DNA of 64,000 nt from Shewanella putrefaciens (lineage in GTDB: Bacteria > Pseudomonadota > Gammaproteobacteria > Enterobacterales > Shewanellaceae): positions 1,736,001-1,800,000 of the forward strand of contig NZ_CP066370.1 of NCBI RefSeq assembly GCF_016406325.1. Reading direction: 5' to 3'. The translations under genes and the position numbers were made by a program. Below the pieces are notes generated by a model. It saw only the letters and a program-made list of their open reading frames with translations. It did no database searches and was not told the DNA's origin. This document shows, piece after piece, positions 9,369 to 17,738 of this stretch. Position 1 is the stretch's first letter, and each line of letters starts with the position of its first letter.

Positions 9369-9701
9369 GTGGAACTGAAAGAGTTTATTGCTTCGACATA
9401 GGGTGAGATTCAAGAAGACGTCCAAATGGCTATTAACCAAACTAAGGGTAAAGGCGCTAATGGGGCTATCAATCCGTCATGGGGTGGTACCGAGCAGATC
9501 GGCGCAAAGCATATTCAAAATGTACAGTTTGATATAGCCGTAACTGTAGATGACGAGAGTAAAGGAACTGTCGGTGGGGGTATAAAAGTAGTTGGAATTA
9601 GCATAGGCAGAGAGGATATTAGCGCTTCAAAAACAAGCTGTGTCAGTCGTATCCAATTTTCTATTCCTATCATTCCACCGGTTACTATTATAAATGGTTA
9701 A
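9369..9701 (+). pseudogene. Trypco2-domain-type protein interrupted by an in-frame TAG
   Basis: From GTG 9369 the frame reads VELKEFIAST, stop (TAG 9399-9401), then GEIQEDVQ and the remaining 91 residues with no further stop. The N-terminal ELKEFI motif and the C-terminal glycine-rich GGGIKVVGI plus VSRIQFSIPI resemble the trypsin-co-occurring domain 2 (trypco2) family, where the residue after S-T is normally Leu. A single TTG-to-TAG change explains the break. AGGAGA (9357-9362) lies six bases before the GTG, supporting that start. A shorter product from ATG 9426 is possible but has no clear ribosome-binding site. An attC-like palindrome follows the stop, so this is probably a decayed integron cassette. 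The family call is from memory of the motif. Confidence 0.7.
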
Positions 9702-9710
9702 TTTAAAAGC

Positions 9711-9792
9711 GCATAACAAGGCACATCTCTCGCGGTCGCAGGGATGCCAAACCGCGAGCTCATTTTTGTCGCCCGTGTGCTTTGCGTTATGC
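9711..9792 (+). repeat. attC-like integron recombination site (site A)
   Basis: The ends GCATAAC (9711-9717) and GTTATGC (9786-9792) are exact inverted repeats. Inside lie a second imperfect pair (AAGGCACA on the left, TGTGCTTT on the right) and a perfect 8-bp central stem (9729-9736 with 9751-9758). Two nested simple sites around an imperfect hairpin, placed directly after a stop codon and 47 bases before the next same-strand gene, is the plan of an attC. The core differs from GTTRRRY at one base. Confidence 0.72.
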
Positions 9793-9838
9793 TGCATTCA
9801 CATCGTCTAGGCGCAGGAATTATCACTAAGAGTACTTT

Positions 9839-10267
9839 ATGGAAACGCAAGAACTACATCGAGGTCGTCTGATCGATCACATCCAACTTGTAGTACAAGA
9901 CCTATCTGCAAGCCAAACATTTTACGCAGCCATTTTTGCCTCTCTCAACATACCCATGGGAGGCAATGGTGACGGGTACTTTTGGGCAGACGAGATATTC
10001 GTAACCGCCGTCGATAGTCCGGCGGCGCTGGGAGTGCTGACTGGTCGTCATCATCTGGCATTCCAAGCGCAAGACCGAACGATGGTCGACAGTTTTTACA
10101 AAGCTGCACTCGCGCATGGCGGTAAGGACAATGGCGCTCCCGGGGAGCGCACGTACCATCCTGGTTACTATGCTGCCTTTGTCCTAGATCCAGACGGTAA
10201 CAATATTGAAGCTGTCTATCACGGTGAAGCGACTCGAAGCTCTGCTTCTGTGATGATCACTTTCTAG
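9839..10267 (+). CDS. VOC-family (glyoxalase/bleomycin resistance-like) protein
   Basis: This 142-residue protein has a single vicinal-oxygen-chelate domain. The first beta-alpha-beta-beta-beta unit opens with LIDHIQLVVQDLSASQTFY; the second has HHLAFQAQDRTMVDSFYKAA and ends with FVLDPDGNNIEAVYH. Likely metal ligands are His14, the His in HHLAF and the Glu in NNIEAV. Substrate is unknown; family members include glyoxalases, dioxygenases and antibiotic-binding proteins. It lies between two attC-like sites and reads in the same direction, so it is probably a captured integron cassette. VOC genes are frequent in such arrays. Confidence 0.85.
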   Translation: METQELHRGRLIDHIQLVVQDLSASQTFYAAIFASLNIPMGGNGDGYFWADEIFVTAVDSPAALGVLTGRHHLAFQAQDRTMVDSFYKAALAHGGKDNGAPGERTYHPGYYAAFVLDPDGNNIEAVYHGEATRSSASVMITF

Positions 10268-10285
10268 TCACGGCGGCAATTAAGT

Positions 10286-10405
10286 GCATAATAAACTCTT
10301 CAGAGTGACAGCTAACGCGTGGCATATATTATTCGTTAGTTTTAGTGGTTAAGGTGTTATGCGAAAGCTTGGTAGTAGTGTTGCCTGCCACTTAAACGGG
10401 CGTAA
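10286..10405 (+). repeat. Degenerate attC-like site of the long VCR type (site B)
   Basis: About 120 bases follow the VOC stop. The left part (ATAATAAACTCTTCAGAGTG then CAGCTAACGCGTGGC) and the right part (TTTTAGTGGTTAAGGTGTTA, later CACTTAAACGGGCGTAA) closely resemble the Vibrio cholerae repeat class of attC as I remember it, including the ACGCGTGGC block. The terminal core reads CGTAA instead of CGTTA, so the site is probably inactive. Orientation matches site A. Confidence 0.6.
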
Positions 10406-10410
10406 AATAT

Positions 10411-10530
10411 ATGAAAGCTTATACTCTGATATCAATATCGAAGATAAAATTTAAAAGCATATTTGAATATACTTTTTTAGGAGCCATATTTCTTCTTTTG
10501 GTTTTATCTTCAAAGAATCATATATTTTAA
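10411..10530 (+). CDS. Possible 39-residue membrane peptide after the second attC-like site
   Basis: An ATG five bases after the end of site B opens a 39-codon frame with a lysine-rich start and one hydrophobic segment (YTFLGAIFLLLVLSS). Cassette ORFs often start this close to the recombination point. No family is recognised, there is no clear ribosome-binding site, and the local base composition is AT-rich, so it may be chance. Confidence 0.25.
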   Translation: MKAYTLISISKIKFKSIFEYTFLGAIFLLLVLSSKNHIF

Positions 10531-10651
10531 AGGCGACTAAAAAGAGCAAACCTATATGTTTTATATTGAGCAATTAGCATATATTACGTTGTTAATTATT
10601 GACAGCATTGTTATCTTCGCAGCTTAACCAATTAATAGGTGATTGGAATAT

Positions 10652-11170
10652 ATGAGCAAGAGCAACTTATTTTTTTCAGAAGGTGGCTGTACCTGTCAAT
10701 TCATTCGATATCGCATTGATACCGCACCACTCTTTGTACATTGCTGCCATTGCCGCTGGTGTCAGCGTGAGACGGGGGCTTCATTTGCCCTTAATGCCAT
10801 GATAGAGACTGACAGGGTTCACTTGATCTGTGGTGAGCTTGACATTATTGACACTCCATCGGCAAGTGGCATGGGGCAAAAGATTTGCAGATGTCCCAAA
10901 TGCCATGTGGCAGTTTGGAGCCACTACGCAGGTTCTGGCCCAATACTCAGTTTTTTACGGGTGGGCACTTTGGATAACCCAGATATATTACCGCCGGATA
11001 TACATATCTTCACTTCATCCAAACAGCCTTGGGTTATTATTCCTGAAAATATTCCTTCGGTTTCTGAGTATTATGATCGCGAAAAATATTGGCCAGCACA
11101 GAGCCTAGAGCGACGTTTGAAAATATTGCCAGAAATTAATGCCTATAAAGCAGGGCTTCAGCGTTCTTAA
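10652..11170 (+). CDS. GFA (glutathione-dependent formaldehyde-activating)-family zinc protein
   Basis: This 172-residue protein carries the zinc ligands of the GFA/CENP-V fold: EGGCTCQ near residue 13, CCHCRWCQRETGASF near residues 31-45, and CRCPKCHVAVWSHY near residue 85. These match the C-x-C, C-x-x-C and C-x-x-C pattern. Family members are annotated as glutathione-formaldehyde adduct enzymes, but most are uncharacterised, so the substrate is open. The ATG at 10652 is chosen over TTG 10643 because AGGTGATTGG lies at a workable distance upstream. It belongs to the cassette-like island, though no attC was found after it. Confidence 0.85.
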   Translation: MSKSNLFFSEGGCTCQFIRYRIDTAPLFVHCCHCRWCQRETGASFALNAMIETDRVHLICGELDIIDTPSASGMGQKICRCPKCHVAVWSHYAGSGPILSFLRVGTLDNPDILPPDIHIFTSSKQPWVIIPENIPSVSEYYDREKYWPAQSLERRLKILPEINAYKAGLQRS

Positions 11171-11304
11171 ACCGCATTATTTTTGTAAATAAAAGATAAT
11201 GTCTATGGTATAAATCTCAGTCTAAAGCAGATTATGTTTTTGTTTTACAATGGAAGACTGATTTGGGGGTATTGTGTTTAGTGGGGAGTATGAGGCGCCC
11301 AAAA

Positions 11305-11697
11305 ATGAATATTAAAACCTTAGAATATATAAACCAACACCAACTTTCGTCAGTCATGAATCAGACAAAGTGGTGCGAGCTTGAAAAGGCATTAAATGGA
11401 TCTGAAGACTTTATTCCCTATGTGCGATACAAATTGATTTATGATGAAAATCCTAATGCAGGTTTTACTGCCGTGTGGTGGCACGAGTTACTTGAAATAG
11501 CAGAAACCATTGAGTGGTTAGAAGTTGATCCATTCAAAAGAGAATGGCTAGGCCGATTAGTGGCGGATCGAGTGACGGACTTTTCTGATGTTGTAAGCGC
11601 ACAATTAGCCCAATATTCAATTCCTTATTCGATAGAAAATGGTATGTTTCGGATTTGGGGTTATCTGAGGAGGGATGAATCTCCAAAATTTATCTAA
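11305..11697 (+). CDS. DUF6678-like protein of unknown function
   Basis: The protein of about 130 residues contains the stretch AVWWHELLEIAETIEWLEVD followed by GRLVADRVTDFSDVV, and a C-terminal IENGMFRIWGY block, which I associate with DUF6678. It has no signal peptide or membrane segment, so it is cytoplasmic. Start choice is uncertain: TTG 11263, ATG 11290 and ATG 11305 are in frame. GAGG at 11292-11295 suits ATG 11305. It is a single gene, convergent with the J-domain operon and separated from it by a hairpin terminator. Confidence 0.7.
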   Translation: MNIKTLEYINQHQLSSVMNQTKWCELEKALNGSEDFIPYVRYKLIYDENPNAGFTAVWWHELLEIAETIEWLEVDPFKREWLGRLVADRVTDFSDVVSAQLAQYSIPYSIENGMFRIWGYLRRDESPKFI

Positions 11698-11808
11698 CTG
11701 AAGAGTTATATCTCTGTAAGTCACTTATTTTCAAGCTAAAACCAACTCAAAACTGAGACCGAAACACTGATTATTGGGATTGGGCATAGAGACAAAAGAC
11801 AATAAAAA

Positions 11809-11834
11809 AGTGCTTTATTTTTTAATAAAGCACT
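11809..11834. terminator. Bidirectional terminator between convergent genes
   Basis: AGTGCTTTATT (11809-11819) pairs exactly with AATAAAGCACT (11824-11834). A T-run follows on the plus strand (CATTTTT), and an A-run precedes it that reads as a T-run on the minus strand. It can end both the DUF6678-like gene and the J-domain operon. Confidence 0.85.
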
Positions 11835-11907
11835 CATTTTTAAGCGACTCAAGCACTCGTTGACCTACTGAACACAGTACTGATTAAGGTACTGATTAAA
11901 GTACCGA

Positions 11908-12807
11908 TCAAAGTACTATGTAGAGTGGCCAGCCAAGGAGGCCGACGAGACCTTCTTTATGTTCGAATCTTTCTAAGCGCTCGGGTGAAGCGTCGCTGAG
12001 TAAGAGTTCGCGGTAGCTTTTGGCAAAGTGCAGGGTACGCAGTAGGGCAGGGGCAAAGTTTTTACCGAGATCTTTACTGATGGTTTCAGCGAGTTCTGCG
12101 GGTAATTCTGCTAACGCTTTCTGGGTTTCCAATTCGATATGCTCACGGGTAAACCATTCCTCTTTTAAGGTGATTTTGCCGATACGCTTTTTCAAATCCT
12201 GTCTGACTTTGGCGCCATCAAACAACAATCGATACAGTACCGCTTCGGCTAATACACTCTCTAGATTGAGAAAATCTAGCGGATCATAGCTCGATTGCGC
12301 GTAAAACTGTGTCAATAGGGCCGCAATCGACTGTTGGCGTTGATGCTCAAGCAGGGCATCTTGATAGGCTTCATAGCCTAACCATTCTTCCGCATCGGGT
12401 GGGCTGGACACTTGTTCAAGCAAGAACTTGTCGACATCACCGTACAGTGACTTGCCGTTGATGAGTTTATGCTTGCTGACAGTGCTGAGCATGCTCCAGC
12501 CTTTTTGGAAGCATTTGACTACGCCATCGGCGGTGATCAACAGGCGTATCGCCTGCTGCTGATTCTGGTTTGATAACTCCATCAAACCAAGGCTCACCAC
12601 ACCAATGACATCGTGTGCCGCTTGTTCGAGCAGGTGCATTTTGTACTTGTTGTAAAATTTATCGGCCAGTTTGAGGCTCATCAAAATGGCTTTGGATTTA
12701 ATTTGTGACAGCTGTTCACCGCTCAGCGTTTCGTCTGCTTGGCCTTGGATCAATACCTTGCTCAGGTAGGGTCCTTGATCTACATCACGCAGTACCAGTT
12801 GCATCAA
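11908..12807 (-). CDS. Unrecognised protein, last gene of the J-domain operon
   Basis: This 299-residue protein matches no family I know. It has no signal peptide or membrane helix and is mostly helical. It opens with MMQLVLRDVDQGPYLSKVLI, a beta-like segment, followed by long helices rich in Leu, Glu, Gln and Lys. The C-terminal half carries many charged helices (ELETQKALAELPAELAETIS). It starts eight bases after the stop of the preceding gene, so it is cotranscribed with the two proteins before it and with the J-domain protein. A cytoplasmic client or partner of the chaperone system is one possible reading, inferred only from context. Confidence 0.6.
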   Translation of the reverse strand: MMQLVLRDVDQGPYLSKVLIQGQADETLSGEQLSQIKSKAILMSLKLADKFYNKYKMHLLEQAAHDVIGVVSLGLMELSNQNQQQAIRLLITADGVVKCFQKGWSMLSTVSKHKLINGKSLYGDVDKFLLEQVSSPPDAEEWLGYEAYQDALLEHQRQQSIAALLTQFYAQSSYDPLDFLNLESVLAEAVLYRLLFDGAKVRQDLKKRIGKITLKEEWFTREHIELETQKALAELPAELAETISKDLGKNFAPALLRTLHFAKSYRELLLSDASPERLERFEHKEGLVGLLGWPLYIVL

Positions 12808-12815
12808 ATAATTCC

Positions 12816-13574
12816 TTAATCCAAAAAGCTAAACATATCATCGACTTCAGCGTATTCATCCGTCACTTGGTTTTTCTCTTTGGCTTGAATAACCAGCTCG
12901 TTGACAAACTTGCTGATGATCATTTCCCAACCTGAGCTTTCGTTACGCAGCAGACTCTTAATGGCTTTTTCAACATCGGGCGCGAGCTCGTGGATCAAGG
13001 CCATTAGGCTGCGTGGGTCGTCTATGCTGAGGCTCTGTGCATCTTCACTGGCGACGCGGCTGTCGTAGCCGATGGTTTCAGTGTCTTCTTCGTCATCGTA
13101 GAGATCGGTGTAGCCGTCTTCATCTTCATGTTTTTCGCCTAACATCATTTCGATGAAAGGGATCGACAGGTAGAAGAGGCCCGCAGGATCTTCGGCGATA
13201 CATTCTAAAATCGCCGTTTGCTTTTCTTCGCTATCTTGAATGCGAATTAAATAGGTCAAAAAATCAAAGGTATGCTGAATAAGTTCTTCGGCATTGTTTT
13301 TGATTTTTTCTTCCCAGTACAAAGGTTGCTGACAGACGATGTCGCGAATTTGTTCTGGGGTCATAAGTTCAGACATGATCGAAGGACAAGAGATATCATG
13401 GTGACTGTTGATTTGGGTCAGCGTTACGATATCCATGTGTTCGATGACTTCGACTAATTGCGCGTCGGCCATGGTATTTGCAATGATTTCAAAGCGTTTG
13501 CTCGCTTGTTTTGGCTCTACGTCCGCCAACTCTTTAATTTCGGCGACGGTAATCTCAATGAGACTAGTGTTCAT
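12816..13574 (-). CDS. Unrecognised acidic protein in the J-domain operon
   Basis: The 252-residue protein is strongly acidic and predicted helical. It has a repeat-like feel in the N-terminal half (IKELADVEPKQASKRFEII, DAQLVEVIEHMDIVTLTQI) and a low-complexity acidic loop in the middle (GEKHEDEDGYTDLYDDEEDT). The helices DVEKAIKSLL and WEMIISKFVNELVIQAKEK end the chain. No catalytic motif is evident. Its ATG shares one base with the TAA stop of the preceding gene, so translation is coupled. Function is unknown. Confidence 0.6.
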   Translation of the reverse strand: MNTSLIEITVAEIKELADVEPKQASKRFEIIANTMADAQLVEVIEHMDIVTLTQINSHHDISCPSIMSELMTPEQIRDIVCQQPLYWEEKIKNNAEELIQHTFDFLTYLIRIQDSEEKQTAILECIAEDPAGLFYLSIPFIEMMLGEKHEDEDGYTDLYDDEEDTETIGYDSRVASEDAQSLSIDDPRSLMALIHELAPDVEKAIKSLLRNESSGWEMIISKFVNELVIQAKEKNQVTDEYAEVDDMFSFLD

Positions 13575-14104
13575 TAGCGGTCCTCATCATCGTAGTGATC
13601 GTAGTAGCCATCTTCCTCTTCGCCTTCATCATCGTCGTCGTTATCTGAGGTGCCAACATAATCGTTGTCATCATCTTCATCGTCGTCGTGATGTTTTGCT
13701 GCTGGTGTTGCTTTACCTTGAGTTTCGAGTAAATACAGTACGGCGCAGCTTTCAATCAGTAAGGTTTCCGAGTAACCACGCACGGCTAACACTAAAGGTA
13801 AATCGGCATTGTTAAAGCCAATGGTGACTTTAAACTCATCCCACTCGGGTTGAGTTGCCGTGTTTATCCAATGTGCCCACTTGAGTTTGGCTTCGGCGGG
13901 AAACTTAATTCGACCGTAAAGCGCGACAGGCAGGTACTCAGGTACAGTATCGAGCATCTTAGGATCGGCTTCTAACACCTTTTTGATTTGGCTAGTAAAT
14001 TGCTCTAGCGCTTTAGGTGTATCGGGATCGTCGTAGGACTCGATATTGTCGTAGGCATTATTTTTTAGCTCATTAATGCGTGAGATATTCAGTTTTTTGA
14101 CCAT
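13574..14104 (-). CDS. Unrecognised protein with an extreme acidic C-terminal tail
   Basis: The 176-residue protein has an ordered N-terminal part of about 135 residues (ALYGRIKFPAEAKLKWAHWI, EWDEFKVTIGFNNADLPL). The last 40 residues are almost entirely Asp and Glu with a few Tyr, His and Gly. Such tails bind basic partners or metals, or act as solubility tags; nothing here decides between these. It is second in the J-domain operon, 22 bases after that gene, and overlaps the next gene by one base. No family is recognised. Confidence 0.6.
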   Translation of the reverse strand: MVKKLNISRINELKNNAYDNIESYDDPDTPKALEQFTSQIKKVLEADPKMLDTVPEYLPVALYGRIKFPAEAKLKWAHWINTATQPEWDEFKVTIGFNNADLPLVLAVRGYSETLLIESCAVLYLLETQGKATPAAKHHDDDEDDDNDYVGTSDNDDDDEGEEEDGYYDHYDDEDR

Positions 14105-14126
14105 TTGACACTACTCTAGAAAACGC

Positions 14127-14411
14127 TCAAGGATAAAATTGATCCCACAGCTCGCGCATGGCGCTAGCGGGATCGGTCACTATGACGTTATTGAAATCTT
14201 TGATAAACGCATTACGTCGCTTAGGATCGGACAACACATCATAAGCATTTTTAACGCGTTCAAGTTGTACGGCGGCTTGCTGCTTTTCCTCTTCCGAGGC
14301 GCCTAACAACTTGTCGGGATGATATTTGTTTGACAGCCGTCGATAGGCTTTTTTAATGTCGTCTTCTTTGGCACTGGGTTTTATACCAAGCACGCTAAAG
14401 TGGTTAATCAT
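14127..14411 (-). CDS. Minimal J-domain (DnaJ-like) protein
   Basis: The 94-residue protein is little more than a J domain. Helix I is HFSVLGIKPSA, helix II is KKAYRRLSNKYH, the HPD triad is at residues 31-33, and helix III is QLERVKNAYDVLSDPKRRN. The HPD loop stimulates the ATPase of an Hsp70 partner such as DnaK. It lacks the Gly/Phe linker, zinc fingers and substrate-binding C-terminal domains of DnaJ, so any specificity must come from its last 25 residues or from its operon partners. It is first in a four-gene minus-strand operon with three unrecognised proteins. Confidence 0.9.
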   Translation of the reverse strand: MINHFSVLGIKPSAKEDDIKKAYRRLSNKYHPDKLLGASEEEKQQAAVQLERVKNAYDVLSDPKRRNAFIKDFNNVIVTDPASAMRELWDQFYP

Positions 14412-14694
14412 ACTTGTACCTGCAGGCGATGGGGCTGATATCGCGAGATAAAAAGGGTTTGACTCTGATTATCTTTAAATTCGTGGAATTATGATTAGTC
14501 AGCCGTGGATGATAGCAGAAATCCCCTCGGGGCAGCAAACACGCAAGTCGCTATTTGCAGCTCTAGCTTAACTTATAAAACACTGATGTTGATCGTGCGA
14601 ATTTGCGAGCCACAATAGGGAGTATATAGCATTTAGTATTGGCTGATGTATTGGTTAGATCTTTGTTATATCTTAGTTTTGCGGGATTTTGATA
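14412..14694 (-). other. Upstream region of the J-domain operon
   Basis: No gene is seen between the J-domain start and the terminator of the tRNA array. The stretch should hold the operon promoter, but I could not pick -35 and -10 boxes with confidence. Confidence 0.4.
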
Positions 14695-14718
14695 CAAAAA
14701 AACCAGCATTAAGCTGGC
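14695..14718 (-). terminator. Terminator of the initiator tRNA array
   Basis: Read on the minus strand, a CCAGC/GCTGG stem is followed by a run of seven or more T. It lies just past the last tRNA-fMet copy. Confidence 0.85.
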
Positions 14719-14734
14719 CTGATCATTAGATAAT

Positions 14735-14811
<77 letters not shown>

Positions 14812-14852
14812 TCCGATATCTATCTGTATTACTGTACTACTTTGCTTTAAAT

Positions 14853-14915
14853 TGGTTGCGGAAGCAGGATTTGCGCCCGTTGTTTATAAAGAAATTGAGC
14901 CCGATAAGCTGTTTC
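14853..14915 (-). pseudogene. Decayed initiator tRNA copy (a)
   Basis: The CCA end and acceptor 3' strand remain (TGGTTGCGGAAGCAGGATTT on the plus strand), but the T arm is altered. The anticodon region is replaced by a spacer-like sequence with only GAGCCCGATAAGCTG left. It cannot fold as a tRNA. It occupies the same place in the tandem unit as the intact copies. Confidence 0.8.
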
Positions 14916-14939
14916 TATTGATAAACTAATACTCTAAAT

Positions 14940-15016
<77 letters not shown>

Positions 15017-15057
15017 TCCGATATCTATCTGTATTACTGTGCTATTTTGCTTTAAAT

Positions 15058-15131
15058 TGGTTACGGGAGCCGGATTTGAACCGACGACCTTCGCTCGTTG
15101 TTTATAAAGAGTTGAGCACGATAAGCTGTTT
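15058..15131 (-). pseudogene. Decayed initiator tRNA copy (b)
   Basis: The 3' half (acceptor 3' strand and complete T arm, about 37 bases from 15058) is intact apart from one acceptor change. It then switches abruptly to the same spacer-derived sequence seen in copy (a). The shared breakpoint shows one original rearrangement that was later duplicated. Confidence 0.82.
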
Positions 15132-15156
15132 CTATCGATAAACTAATACTCTAAAT

Positions 15157-15233
<77 letters not shown>

Positions 15234-15274
15234 TCCGATATCTATCTGTATTACTGTACTATTTTGCTTTAAAT

Positions 15275-15351
<77 letters not shown>

Positions 15352-15372
15352 TCCGTCTTCAAAGCGGGGCAG

Positions 15373-15401
15373 ACTATAACGGCAGCGAGTAGTCATTGCA
15401 A
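15373..15401 (-). promoter_or_regulatory. Sigma-70 promoter of the tRNA-fMet array
   Basis: On the minus strand TTGCAA (15401-15396) and TATAGT (15378-15373) are 17 bases apart. A GC-rich discriminator (CTGCCCCGC) follows, as is usual for stringently controlled stable RNA promoters. Confidence 0.8.
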
Positions 15402-15608
15402 GGACGAATCCTAAAAAAGAGGATGAATGCTCAAATATAAAGCGTAGTGCGGGGATTTTACGCAGTATGAGTCGGGACTCGCTATTATAGGGCGCTAAAA
15501 GCTGACTAACTGACTGACTAAATCTGACTTCGGTTAATAACTGTTTATCTTTTATGTATTCGAGCAGGTATAATGTCGCTTTGATTTTGACTGCGTATTG
15601 ATTATCCC

Positions 15609-17738
15609 ATGCTTAATTTTTTTGCCGCTGCCCCTAAGGGCTTTGAATATAGCTTAGCCCAAGAACTGACAGAATTTGGTGCCACAGAGATTAAGGAGAG
15701 TGTTGCTGGTGTGTATTTCACCGCACCTTTAGCCTTAGCTTACCGGATTACGTTATGGACACGTTTAGCCAGCCGTATTGTGTTGGTCATTTATAAAGGC
15801 AGCTGTGAGTCGGCAGAGCAACTCTACAATGCTGCCTATTGTATTGATTGGCCAGCACATTTCTCTAATAGAAACACTTTTAGTATCGATTTTCATGGTA
15901 CGGGTGGCTTTATTAATAACACCCAGTTCGGCGCGCTTAAAATTAAAGATGCCATAGTCGACAGGTTCCGTGACGATGGTGACGAACGTCCCAATGTGTC
16001 GCGTACTGATGCGGACTTTAAAGTCGATGCGCATTTTCGTAATGGTGTGATTACGATTGCAATGAACTTCTCCGGCCCATCATTGCATCAACGGGGATAT
16101 CGCTCAACCACAGGCGAAGCCCCTTTAAAAGAAAACCTTGCCGCGAATATGTTAGTGCGAAGTGGCTGGCAAGCCGCGCCTACGACTTTACTTGATCCTT
16201 TTTGTGGTAGCGGCACAGTGCTGATTGAAGCGGCGTTAATGGCGGCGGATATTGCTCCAGGACTACAACGTAATCGTTTTGGCTTTGAACATTGGCGTCG
16301 TCACGATAAAGCTGTGTGGCAAGATATTGTCGCTGAAGCCAAGGCGCGTGCTTCATTGGGGGTTAAACGCTGCGAGATTAAATTTTACGGATCGGATATC
16401 GATTCTCGCTTAGTTGCGCTTGCAAAGCGTAATGCAGAAAATGCGGGAGTGCTTGAGCTTATTGAGTTTAAGGTTGCTAATGCCCTTAATATCGAGCCGC
16501 CAGCAGCAGAGGGTTATCTTATCACCAACCCACCCTATGGGGAGCGTTTGGGGAATGTGTCCGAACTTTTGCAACTTTATTACCAACTTGGCGATAAATT
16601 TAAAAAAGAATTCGGCGGTTGGAAAGTCGCCATGCTTTGTAGTGATATCGAGCTAATCTCATCACTTAAGCTTAAAGCGGATAAACAGATGAAGATGTTT
16701 AATGGTGCATTAGAGTGTGCCTTTAACCTCTATACTCTGCATGCCAACAGTACTCGCCGTGACACGCCTGTTTTGCCTGAAGGAGTGGACATTGCCGGTA
16801 TCGCGCCCGCCTTTGCCAACCGTATTAAAAAAAATGCTAAGCAACTGGAAAAGTGGGCTCAAAAAGAAGGGATAGATAGTTATCGTATTTACGATGCTGA
16901 TATTCCTGAATATAACGTCGCAGTCGATAAATATTTAGACTATGTGATTGTGCAGGAATATATGGCGCCAGCAACCATTCCTGAGGCGGTGACTAAACGT
17001 CGTTTAAGTGATGTGCTGCTGGCGTTACCCGCAGCGATTGGGATTAATCCTAATAAAATCATCATGAAAACCCGTGAGCGTCAGAAGGGAACAAATCAAT
17101 ATCAAAAGTTAGATGAACGTAAGTTAGAACTTATCACCACTGAGTATGGTGCTAAGTTTAAGTTAAACTTAACGGGTTATTTAGATACAGGTTTATTCCT
17201 TGATCACCGTCTAACGCGTCGTCTGGTCGGTCAAAAAGCGAAGGGACGCCGAGTGTTGAACCTATTTTCCTACACGGGGTCTGCATCTGTGCATGCGGCG
17301 CTCGGTGGAGCAAAGACAGTTACAACGGTAGATATGTCAAATACCTATATCAATTGGGCGAAGGATAACTTTGCCCTCAATGGGCTGCAAGGCAAGCAAT
17401 ATGAATTCGTGCAAGCGGATTGTTTACAGTGGATCCGTGATTGTAATGAACAATTTGATTTGATTTTTATTGATCCACCGACATTCTCTAACTCAAAACG
17501 GATGGAAGATTCATTCGATGTGCAGCGGGATCATGTCAATTTACTCGGTGCTTTAGTGAAACTCTTAAGTCCAACGGGGGAGTTAGTGTTTTCCAACAAT
17601 AAACGTAAGTTTAAGATGGATATAGAAACACTGACTAAGATGAACATCATGGTTAAAAACATTGATGACATCACGCTGCCCATGGATTACAAACGCAATC
17701 CCCATATTCACAATACTTGGTTAATTACCCATGCTTGA
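15609..17738 (+). CDS. rlmL: 23S rRNA bifunctional methyltransferase RlmKL (m2G2445 / m7G2069)
   Basis: The 709-residue enzyme matches the fused RlmL-RlmK of gammaproteobacteria. The N-terminal THUMP domain (about 1-160) is followed by the RlmL methyltransferase with [15 protein letters not shown], the SAM-binding glycine loop, and NPPYGERL, the N2-guanine methyltransferase motif. The C-terminal RlmK half has [19 protein letters not shown] and the motif [13 protein letters not shown]. It modifies G2445 and G2069 of 23S rRNA, which helps 50S assembly. The following glutaredoxin-like gene starts within its last codons, and uup follows, so the three form an operon. Confidence 0.97.
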   Translation: MLNFFAAAPKGFEYSLAQELTEFGATEIKESVAGVYFTAPLALAYRITLWTRLASRIVLVIYKGSCESAEQLYNAAYCIDWPAHFSNRNTFSIDFHGTGGFINNTQFGALKIKDAIVDRFRDDGDERPNVSRTDADFKVDAHFRNGVITIAMNFSGPSLHQRGYRSTTGEAPLKENLAANMLVRSGWQAAPTTLLDPFCGSGTVLIEAALMAADIAPGLQRNRFGFEHWRRHDKAVWQDIVAEAKARASLGVKRCEIKFYGSDIDSRLVALAKRNAENAGVLELIEFKVANALNIEPPAAEGYLITNPPYGERLGNVSELLQLYYQLGDKFKKEFGGWKVAMLCSDIELISSLKLKADKQMKMFNGALECAFNLYTLHANSTRRDTPVLPEGVDIAGIAPAFANRIKKNAKQLEKWAQKEGIDSYRIYDADIPEYNVAVDKYLDYVIVQEYMAPATIPEAVTKRRLSDVLLALPAAIGINPNKIIMKTRERQKGTNQYQKLDERKLELITTEYGAKFKLNLTGYLDTGLFLDHRLTRRLVGQKAKGRRVLNLFSYTGSASVHAALGGAKTVTTVDMSNTYINWAKDNFALNGLQGKQYEFVQADCLQWIRDCNEQFDLIFIDPPTFSNSKRMEDSFDVQRDHVNLLGALVKLLSPTGELVFSNNKRKFKMDIETLTKMNIMVKNIDDITLPMDYKRNPHIHNTWLITHA

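Noticed and set aside
9145..9378. A 77-codon open frame before the trypco2-type gene
   Set aside because: Composition is odd (many Cys, Trp and Ile), there is no ribosome-binding site or family resemblance, and it overlaps the start of a better-supported gene.
9711..10405. IS-element ends or a transposon around the VOC gene
   Set aside because: No transposase and no matching terminal repeats across the two sites. Each site is a self-contained palindrome, which fits attC better.
13574..13815. Plus-strand and alternative-frame ORFs rich in His/Arg or Met/Thr opposite the acidic-tail gene
   Set aside because: They are shadow readings of the GAT/GAC/GAA repeats that encode the acidic tail on the minus strand.
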